The notes beneath the pieces are model-generated. The model was not told the origin of the DNA. It worked only from the letters and a program-made list of their open reading frames with translations, and did not search any database. From positions 1 to 58,014 of the forward strand of contig NZ_NIXO01000041.1 of the NCBI RefSeq assembly GCF_002204795.1: DNA of 58,014 nucleotides, in the 5' to 3' direction. Shown here one piece after another: positions 52,084 to 58,014 of the stretch; within the stretch, counting starts at the first letter, position 1, and the number at the start of each line of letters is the position of its first letter. Source of the DNA: Pseudomonas sp. K2I15. Lineage in GTDB: Bacteria; Pseudomonadota; Gammaproteobacteria; Pseudomonadales; Pseudomonadaceae. Made by a program: the position numbers and the translations under genes.

Positions 52084-54210
52084 TTAGAACTTCGTCTGCA
52101 CCGCCAGCTCAAACGTCCTCGGCGACCCGAGGTAATACGCCGGCGACACGTGGGCAAATTCGGCATACACCTCATTCGTCAGGTTGCGCACCCGGCCCGT
52201 CACGGAGGTGTGCTTATCCACCTTGTAGGTCAAGAATGTGCCGAACAAGGTATACGCCGGCACCGTCAGCGTGTTGGCATTATCGGCATACACCGACGCC
52301 ACATACCGCGCATCCACGCCCCCTTGCCAATCTTCTGCAAAGTCATACGTCAGCCACAGATTACCCACCTGCTTGGGCACATTGGTCGGCGTATTGCCCT
52401 TGCGCGACACCACGGCACCGCTGGCGATTTTCTCGTTGAAGTCTTCGTACTCGGCATCGACCCAGGCGTAGTTACCCTCCACCAATAGCTTGGGCGTGAC
52501 CCGCAACGAACTGGCCAACTCGATCCCTTTGGACGACTGCGCGCCCACCGGAATGCTGTTGGTCGGGTCCTGTGGGTCGGTGACGGCGAAGTCCTTGCGC
52601 TCGATCTTGTAGGCGGCGACGGTGGCCGAACCACGCCCATCCAGGTAATCAAACTTGCTACCCACTTCCCACTGCTTGCCGGTGGACACGTCGAACACCT
52701 GGGTGGTGCTGGTCGGCTGTTCGGCGGCGGTGCTGTATTGCACGTACACATTGGCTTGGGGAATGAACTGATAGGTCAGGCCAATACGCCCGGTCACCGG
52801 CTCCCAACTGCGTTTGACGTGCCGCGGGTTGCTGGCGGTGATGTCCCGGTGGTTGGTGACCTCAAGGTCAATCGCGTCGTAGCGCAGGCCGGTGAGCAGC
52901 GACAGTTTGTCGGTCAGGCCCAGGCGGTTTTCCACGAACAGCGCCTTGGTGGTGACGGCGTTGGTCTTGTCCGGGTCGAAGCCGGGTTTGGTGCCGGGAA
53001 GATCATAGAAATGCCCCGGATCGTAGTTGTTCGGGTCCACCGTGTTTTTGCCCGGTACGTTCAGTGGGTTGCTGGTGGTGCTGTTGACCTTGTACTCAAA
53101 GCCGCCCGACCACGTAGTGTTTAAGCCGAAGAACGTGTCTTCATGGCGCAGCTCGAACTGGTTGCCGTTCTGCTCGCCCTGATGGCGCACCTGGTAGGCC
53201 GTTGAACGATTCACCGCGCTGTTATCGGCGTTGTACTGGTAGGTTTCCAGGTTGCGATAGTCGCGCTGGCTGTCGAGGTGATAGAGGGTGTTTTTCAGGG
53301 TGGTGCTGTCATTGATCCGGTAGTCGATGATCGAGCGTACCCAGATCGTGCGTTGCTCATAACGGCCGTCAGCCACGTTGTAGTTGTTGAAGCGGTTGTG
53401 CTTGTCGATCTTCAACTCGCCCGACTTCGGGTTGAGCACCGGCGTGCCCCAGTAGGGGCTGTCTTCGTGTTCGTCCTGATATTCCAGCGCCAGGGTATGG
53501 GACAGGTTGGGCGTGAAATCACTCAGCAGGGAAAACGCCACGCTCCAGGCATCGCGCTGCTGGCGATCGATGTAGGTGTGGTTGGTGTTGCGGCTTACGT
53601 CCAGGCGCGCGTAATGCTGCACCTCGGCGCCCGGTTCGGTCAGCGCGTGGTTCAGGCCGAAGGCCATGCCGGCGGTGTCGTAGCTGCCATACGTCAGTTG
53701 CCCTTCGGCGGCCTGTTCCTCACGGGTGGCCAGCTTGGTCACGTAGTTCAGCGAGCCACCGACAGAACCGGCGCCGTTGATCAGGGAGGAGGGGCCACCG
53801 ACCAATTCGACCCGATCATAAATCCACGCGTCCACTGGGCGAGCAAGGCCGCCGGCGACGGCGACGCCATTGAACATCTGGGTGATCTGGCTGCTGGTAA
53901 AACCCCGATAGGAAATAAACCCGCCAAACCCCGGCGGCGCACTGGCGTTGACCCCGGGCAAGGTATTGGCTGCCTCCTGAAACGTCTTGGCGCCTCGGCG
54001 CTCGATGTCGTTGCGATTGGCAATGGCGATGGACGCCGGGGTTTCCCGCACGCTCAGCCCGAGGCGCGAAGCCATGCCGCTGGATTGATCCAAAGCCAGG
54101 CCGGGTTCGCCGGTTTGCTCGCCATCAATGGTGGTCGGTGCCAACTCAATCGCCCAGGCACTGACAGGCACGCAGCCGAACAGGCCCGCCAAAAGGGGTA
54201 AATGTTTCAT
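52084..54210 (-). CDS. TonB-dependent outer-membrane receptor
   Basis: 708 residues. Signal peptide (MKHLPLLAGLFGCVPVSAWA), then directly a plug domain without an N-terminal STN signalling domain: LSVRETPASIAIANRNDIER, TFQEAANTLPGV, YRGFTSSQITQMFNGV and VELVGGPSSLINGAGSVGG. A 22-strand barrel follows, ending in ...FELAVQTKF with the terminal Phe. It is of the siderophore-receptor type. It follows a DUF2946-like gene on the same strand by 95 bp, a pairing seen with copper receptors, so the cargo could be a metal chelate. The start is the ATG at 54210, where the signal peptide begins. Confidence 0.92.
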   Translation of the reverse strand: MKHLPLLAGLFGCVPVSAWAIELAPTTIDGEQTGEPGLALDQSSGMASRLGLSVRETPASIAIANRNDIERRGAKTFQEAANTLPGVNASAPPGFGGFISYRGFTSSQITQMFNGVAVAGGLARPVDAWIYDRVELVGGPSSLINGAGSVGGSLNYVTKLATREEQAAEGQLTYGSYDTAGMAFGLNHALTEPGAEVQHYARLDVSRNTNHTYIDRQQRDAWSVAFSLLSDFTPNLSHTLALEYQDEHEDSPYWGTPVLNPKSGELKIDKHNRFNNYNVADGRYEQRTIWVRSIIDYRINDSTTLKNTLYHLDSQRDYRNLETYQYNADNSAVNRSTAYQVRHQGEQNGNQFELRHEDTFFGLNTTWSGGFEYKVNSTTSNPLNVPGKNTVDPNNYDPGHFYDLPGTKPGFDPDKTNAVTTKALFVENRLGLTDKLSLLTGLRYDAIDLEVTNHRDITASNPRHVKRSWEPVTGRIGLTYQFIPQANVYVQYSTAAEQPTSTTQVFDVSTGKQWEVGSKFDYLDGRGSATVAAYKIERKDFAVTDPQDPTNSIPVGAQSSKGIELASSLRVTPKLLVEGNYAWVDAEYEDFNEKIASGAVVSRKGNTPTNVPKQVGNLWLTYDFAEDWQGGVDARYVASVYADNANTLTVPAYTLFGTFLTYKVDKHTSVTGRVRNLTNEVYAEFAHVSPAYYLGSPRTFELAVQTKF

Positions 54211-54305
54211 GGTTGAATCCTGAAAAACATGGCTTGAAAACAACGCACAGCCGCCCGTACTCCCGAGGGAGACGGCAACAGGTGCAGATCAAAAAAGCGC
54301 AGGTA

Positions 54306-54695
54306 TCAGGTGAAGGCAGGTGGGGCGCGCGGATTAGCCGCAGGCCAGGTGAAGCGGGCAGGAATGTCGGCACTGGCAACGATTGCCGGCGGCGGCGCAG
54401 GGGGTTGCGGCAGCACGGCCACATTAAGGCTGGAGCTGAGCGCCGGGCCCATGCCACCGGTGGAACACAGTGGGCAGCCGAAGGCTTTTGAGAGCGTGGG
54501 CAGGGATTCATCGGTGGACTTGTAAGGCGCCGGGGCCTGGGTGCGCGGGTCCACCGTACAGAACTGGCCGCCGATGCCGTTGAGCTGCATCCCGACCATC
54601 TGCCCGTGACCGATGCTGCAGGCGAACACATTGAACAGGACGCAGCAGTAGAGCATCCAGGCAATGAGCGAGCGGTCGGTACGGGCGAGTTTCAT
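54306..54695 (-). CDS. DUF2946-like putative metal-associated protein
   Basis: 129 residues. A hydrophobic N-terminus (SLIAWMLYCCVLFNVFACSI) is followed by potential metal ligands: HGQMVGMQ, QFCTVDP and GCPLCSTGG. A proline/alanine-rich C-terminus ends the protein. The size, the C-x-x-C and the location upstream of a TonB receptor agree with DUF2946 proteins often found beside copper receptors. The start is uncertain: ATG at 54695 (chosen because the hydrophobic segment follows) or 54713; neither has a strong ribosome site. Confidence 0.65.
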   Translation of the reverse strand: MKLARTDRSLIAWMLYCCVLFNVFACSIGHGQMVGMQLNGIGGQFCTVDPRTQAPAPYKSTDESLPTLSKAFGCPLCSTGGMGPALSSSLNVAVLPQPPAPPPAIVASADIPARFTWPAANPRAPPAFT

Positions 54696-54788
54696 GGGGC
54701 GGCACTTTACCATCAGCCGCCGACGAATTGCCTGCAAAAAATCTCAAGAGGTCTATCCTCTCCCGGACTTTTCCAAGGATATCCGGTC

Positions 54789-55226
54789 ATGAGCTTTTTA
54801 GTCGCGCGATGGATTGTCGGGGTGTTTGGTTTTATCAGCCTGGTGCATTTGTACTGGGCCGCCGGTGGCAAATTGGGTGTGGCAGCGGCCATTCCGCAGC
54901 TGCCGGGTGAGTTCGCCAGCGGGCCACGCCCGGCGTTCAAGCCATCGGCGTTGGGGACATTGCTGGTGGGTGTGGGGTTGGTGGCGATTGCGGTGCTGGT
55001 GTGTTTGCGGGCGGGGTTGTATTTCGAGCCGGTGTCCAATCATGCGTTGCAATGGGGGATCAGCGCGGTGGCCCTGGTGATGTTTGCCCGGGCGATTGGG
55101 GATTCGGAGTTGGTGGGGTTTTTCAAGAAGGTCGGCGGGTCGCGGTTTGCGCGACTGGATACGTTTTTTTATTCGCCGTTGTGTCTGGTGTTGGGGGCGG
55201 GGTTGTTGGTGGTGGCGTGGAATTGA
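54789..55226 (+). CDS. DUF3995-like membrane protein
   Basis: 145 residues with four hydrophobic segments (about 5-25, 56-75, 85-100 and 123-143). It opens SFLVARWIVGVFGFISLVHL and has the charged strip FKKVGGSRFARLDTFFYSPL. The pattern matches small DUF3995 membrane proteins of unknown function. CAAGGA lies upstream of the ATG at 54789; longer in-frame starts overlap the opposite gene. Divergent from the DUF2946-like gene by 93 bp. Confidence 0.75.
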   Translation: MSFLVARWIVGVFGFISLVHLYWAAGGKLGVAAAIPQLPGEFASGPRPAFKPSALGTLLVGVGLVAIAVLVCLRAGLYFEPVSNHALQWGISAVALVMFARAIGDSELVGFFKKVGGSRFARLDTFFYSPLCLVLGAGLLVVAWN

Positions 55227-55308
55227 CCGGGCCGCAACTGAATGAAGGCTTGAACTGTACGAACTGATAGCCCGCCTGACAGCGAAAAGTCAGGGGGCAT
55301 GCAGGAAG

Positions 55309-55719
55309 TCAAGGCTTTAGGAAGTATAAGTTGGACATGGAGTCGGTGAGCCTTTCGGCTTTCCCTTGCGCTATATAATTATTGAATTCTAGTTTTGGTG
55401 TGTTCTGGTTAGTGTATTTTTTATATCTATGTGGTACTTCGCATGCGTATATGTAAAGCCGCCATGGATCGAAGCCGTCCACTCTTTCATGTGGACCGTA
55501 GTCGAAATCGATACATATTCCGGAAAAATCGACTCTGCAGCCAATTCCGTGTAGTTCGTAGGAGATATTATCAGTGATCCTCCCGCGTTGCGGGAGTTTG
55601 TCGCTACGCCATAGCCGGAGAATGTTTTTTGTTCCGAATGTGTGCTCAAGTAAATCGGTCGTCTTATTTACTTGGCCTGGATATTCATGGATTAAACTGT
55701 CCAAGTTTTTATTTTTCAT
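55309..55719 (-). CDS. DUF6896-like protein, possible orphan immunity protein
   Basis: 136 residues in visibly AT-rich DNA. Motifs EYPGQVNKTTDLLEHTFGTK, LPQRGRITDNISYELHGIGC and DFDYGPHERVDGFDPWRLYI match the remembered DUF6896 pattern, a family found in polymorphic toxin loci. AAGGT precedes the ATG. It lies downstream of the Rhs tip and its candidate immunity gene on the same strand. An immunity role is inferred from position; no matching toxin tip is seen beside it. Confidence 0.65.
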   Translation of the reverse strand: MKNKNLDSLIHEYPGQVNKTTDLLEHTFGTKNILRLWRSDKLPQRGRITDNISYELHGIGCRVDFSGICIDFDYGPHERVDGFDPWRLYIYACEVPHRYKKYTNQNTPKLEFNNYIAQGKAERLTDSMSNLYFLKP

Positions 55720-55774
55720 TGTCTTGACCTTTTGACTGTGTGTGGCTATTTCATTTTTTGAAAATTTTATTATC

Positions 55775-56020
55775 CTATGGTCCGTTCACGTAGACTGAAT
55801 GGCCAGATAAAGATATGAATCTTACTTTGAACGTTATTAGGGGTTTTTTGGCAATGGCTTGAAATACGAAGTTCCCGCTATCTTTTATTATTTTTACAGA
55901 GAAAATTTCCTTTGTTGGAACGTTTTTTATTGTTACGTTTATAGCGGATTCAGGTGTTGGTTTATGATTTGGTGTGAATGTACTTGTAGACATCCTGTTG
56001 GGTAATTTCTCGGATTTCAT
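55775..56020 (-). CDS. Small AT-rich unknown gene in the Rhs locus
   Basis: 81 residues from the ATG at 56020, or 72 from the ATG at 55993 (MSTSTFTPNHKPTPESAINV), which has an AGG close before it. It overlaps the end of the preceding candidate immunity gene by 59 or 32 bp. Beta-rich: VTIKNVPTKEIFSVKIIKDS, FKVRFISLSGHSVYVNG. No family recognised. It may be a separate small immunity-type protein or a relic. Confidence 0.4.
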   Translation of the reverse strand: MKSEKLPNRMSTSTFTPNHKPTPESAINVTIKNVPTKEIFSVKIIKDSGNFVFQAIAKKPLITFKVRFISLSGHSVYVNGP

Positions 56021-56606
56021 TTTTTTTGACTGTGCTCACTAATTTCTCTTGAAAATCAATCATGCTTATAAATTGTGAGGCGGCATGCGTTTCTGAATCA
56101 AAGAACCTGCAAACCACGGTTTGTGGATGAATCTCAAGGAAGGTTTTTATATTTTCGGTGGTCACTTTTTTTTCGAAAATAGTCATGTCGGTCCAAAGCT
56201 GTTCTATTAAAGGGACTGATTTTTGCATAATCAAAATTGTTTCGCTTGAACCTTCCAGTGCGGAATTTATTATATTTCTGGGGCAGTTTGGAATGTTTTT
56301 TATTATGGAATATATGTTGGTGCTATCATTTTTTCCGAATAGGTCTCCATTTTTTATCTGGCCAGCCAATTCTTTTTTTAGTAGGTACTCCTCGGTCTTG
56401 GAGCAAAAATCTCCCCATCCTATCGACCGCCATTCCCGCTTGATCGGCCATTCTTCTACTAAGCACTCCGCCACGTTGCACCAGGAATCCCAAACGCAGC
56501 GAAAGTCATGGTCGATTAAGGTTAGCGTGGAAAACTGTGCGTCGCCTATTTGTTCTATCTGGTCCCAAGGCTTTATTCCGGTCTCAATAATATATGCTGT
56601 TTTCAT
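55962..56606 (-). CDS. Candidate immunity protein for the Rhs nuclease tip
   Basis: 214 residues, AT-rich, acidic and soluble: MKTAYIIETGIKPWDQIEQI, FRCVWDSWCNVAECLVEEWP, REWRSIGWGDFCSKTEEYLL, KKVTTENIKTFLEIHPQTVV. No family recognised. Its ATG overlaps the rhs stop (ATGA), the standard arrangement of a toxin tip and its cognate immunity gene. Coupled translation would guarantee protection whenever the toxin is made. The immunity role is inferred from position. Confidence 0.7.
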   Translation of the reverse strand: MKTAYIIETGIKPWDQIEQIGDAQFSTLTLIDHDFRCVWDSWCNVAECLVEEWPIKREWRSIGWGDFCSKTEEYLLKKELAGQIKNGDLFGKNDSTNIYSIIKNIPNCPRNIINSALEGSSETILIMQKSVPLIEQLWTDMTIFEKKVTTENIKTFLEIHPQTVVCRFFDSETHAASQFISMIDFQEKLVSTVKKNEIREITQQDVYKYIHTKS

Positions 56607-58014
56607 GGTTTTCCCTTAAAATATGTATGTGAGTCGTCACCAATCCTCAACGGTACCTTTAATCCGTTGACTGTATTTTTCGTGTTGAAGTGTGGTCCGT
56701 GATTGCCCTCTATATGACCTAGGGAGTGTTCATAAATTTTGGTGATATGATTTTTTCTAAGGCTGAAAACGTATATTCTTCCCGAAATATATTTATCTTG
56801 ATCACGAATCTTGTCCCGCTGAACCGCTATAGGCTGCGTACTTTGTGGAATACCGCCAATCTCTTTAGCTTTTCTAAAGGCTGCATTTCTTGAGAGCTTA
56901 CTATCGGAGCCTTTAGGAGGCTCTACGTCGCCTTCGTTTACCTTGGCTTTGCTTGCTGGATCTTCAGCACGGTGTGTCGGCTTACATCCATCCCCTCCCG
57001 GACAGGTACTCAACCCTAACGGATCCACCCACCCCGTCGGGTTGGGCACGTACTGGTATCCGTTCAGCCCGCCCGCCAGCTTCACCGGATCGGGCGTCAG
57101 ATAGCGTCCAACGTCCGGATTGTAGTAGCGATGGCGGTTGTAGTGCAGCCCGCTTTCCGGGTCGAAGTATTGGCCCTGAAAGCGCATTGGGTTGGTGATG
57201 GTATTGACGTCCAGCTTCGCGATTTGGCCGTAGGCGCGGTAGTGCGCGGACCACACTATCTCGCCGTCGGGCGCGGTGAGTTCTTGTGGGGTGCCGAGGT
57301 GGTCGAGTTGGTAGTGGAAGGGTTTTACGGCTTCCGGGCCGTAGCCTTGTAGCAGTGCTAACGGACGGAAGCTGTTGGGTTCGTAGAGGTAGCTCTGGTG
57401 GTGATCGGCGCTGTGCTCGGCGACCAACATGTCGCCTTGCCAGAAAAACTCAGTGGTCTGGGCGTTGAGGGTTTTGGCGATGCGTCGTCCAAACGGGTCG
57501 TAGCGATATCTGGCCTGGCTGCCGTCGGGTTGGCTGACGGCGATCAGTCGGTGTTGGCAGTCGTATCGATATTCGGTGACCAACTGCTGGTCGCAGCCCC
57601 GGCGTTCCCGTAGGAGGTTGCCGAAGGCGTCGTAGTCGTAATGACGATCGCCTTGCATCAGCAGGCGGTTGCCTTTGATCACGCTCGGCCCGACGCGGTC
57701 CTGCATCAGCAGGTTGCCCGCCGGGTCGTGGGCGAAGCGTTCCTGCAGGTCGTGCGAGTGGTTGGCGCGGGTCAGGCGGTCGAGTGGGTCGTAGTGGTAG
57801 TCGTGCTGGCCTTTGCGGGTATCGAGGATGCGGGTCAGCTTGCCGCGTTGGTCGTAGTCGTATTGGCGGCGCTGGTGACGTTGTTCCTGTTGGGTGATGG
57901 CGTGGGCGTGCAGGCGGCCCTGGTCGTCGTAGTGGTAGTGGCTTAGGAGTTGGCCTTGTTGGCGTTGATGTTCGCGGCCGGATTTGAACAGGTGCGAGGT
58001 GAGCGGGTTACCGT
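56603..58014 (-). CDS. Rhs-family polymorphic toxin, C-terminal part with EHHH-type HNH nuclease tip (5' end beyond the window)
   Basis: About 470 residues are visible, open to the window edge. The N-terminal part has YD repeats (YDYDAFGNLLRERRG, YRYDPFGRRIAKT), then the Rhs core end RFQGQYFDPESGLHYNRHRY...NPDVGRYLTPDPVKLAGG and WVDPLGLS near 57010. The ~135-residue tip after it is AT-richer. It carries RNAAFRKAKEIGGIPQSTQP and EHSLGHIEGNHGPHFN, with the Glu-His...His...His...His spacing of Tox-HNH-EHHH (HNH/Endo VII) nucleases. The tip would be released and attack DNA in a target cell. It overlaps the immunity gene by 4 bp. The delivery route (T6SS or other) is not visible. Confidence 0.87.
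   Translation of the reverse strand, partial: GNPLTSHLFKSGREHQRQQGQLLSHYHYDDQGRLHAHAITQQEQRHQRRQYDYDQRGKLTRILDTRKGQHDYHYDPLDRLTRANHSHDLQERFAHDPAGNLLMQDRVGPSVIKGNRLLMQGDRHYDYDAFGNLLRERRGCDQQLVTEYRYDCQHRLIAVSQPDGSQARYRYDPFGRRIAKTLNAQTTEFFWQGDMLVAEHSADHHQSYLYEPNSFRPLALLQGYGPEAVKPFHYQLDHLGTPQELTAPDGEIVWSAHYRAYGQIAKLDVNTITNPMRFQGQYFDPESGLHYNRHRYYNPDVGRYLTPDPVKLAGGLNGYQYVPNPTGWVDPLGLSTCPGGDGCKPTHRAEDPASKAKVNEGDVEPPKGSDSKLSRNAAFRKAKEIGGIPQSTQPIAVQRDKIRDQDKYISGRIYVFSLRKNHITKIYEHSLGHIEGNHGPHFNTKNTVNGLKVPLRIGDDSHTYFKGKP

Noticed and set aside
55227..55308. Possible attachment site at the GC-content boundary of the Rhs locus
   Set aside because: No tRNA, direct repeat or integrase was found at or near the boundary.

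Overview
This window reads as the chromosome of a Pseudomonas of the fluorescens group. The basis is high GC outside one island, closely packed Pseudomonas-type genes (NrtR/PncA/PncB/NadE, AlkB with PraB-type proteins, a full inositol cluster with an RpiR regulator) and many Pseudomonas-style REP/REPIN repeats between genes. No rRNA, tRNA, CRISPR array, transposase or integrase was seen.

Layout. 1-4.8 kb: NAD salvage. NrtR is divergent from pncA-pncB-nadE, with an inverted-repeat operator between them. These are followed by a signal-less solute-binding-like protein and a Nudix hydrolase. 4.9-6.6 kb: a MocA-type oxidoreductase and a periplasmic RNase T2. 6.6-11.2 kb: a three-gene operon (Baeyer-Villiger-type monooxygenase, SDR dehydrogenase, ferritin-like di-iron 'metal-dependent hydrolase') divergent from an alpha/beta hydrolase. 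11.3-24.4 kb: alkane and fatty acid catabolism. It runs from AlkB hydroxylase through three tandem PraB-like secreted proteins and a FadL-type porin to a self-contained beta-oxidation set (FadE, FabG-type reductase, MaoC hydratase, thiolase, FadD). No alkane regulator, rubredoxin or classical alcohol/aldehyde dehydrogenase was found here.

24.5-41.1 kb: myo-inositol catabolism. IolR is divergent from iolC, iolE, iolB, mmsA/iolA, iolI, iolD, iolG, iolH, an IolW-like dehydrogenase and a three-gene ribose-type ABC importer. Two GGAA-N6-TTCC palindromes, one before iolC and one before the importer, fit the operator known for rhizobial IolR. A strong hairpin terminator closes this block.

41.1-55.2 kb: accessory and mixed functions. 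There is a 1560-residue dermonecrotic-toxin-domain protein, a DksA paralogue with half a zinc finger, an MCP with a cytoplasmic sensor, several small unknown proteins, an orphan glycine-betaine-type binding protein, and a TonB-dependent receptor with a DUF2946-like partner. 55.3-58.0 kb: an AT-rich polymorphic-toxin locus, read leftward from the window's right edge. It holds the C-terminal part of an Rhs protein with an EHHH-type HNH nuclease tip, an overlapping candidate immunity gene, and two more AT-rich small genes, one resembling DUF6896.

All family names come from recognised motifs and remembered family sequences; no search was run.
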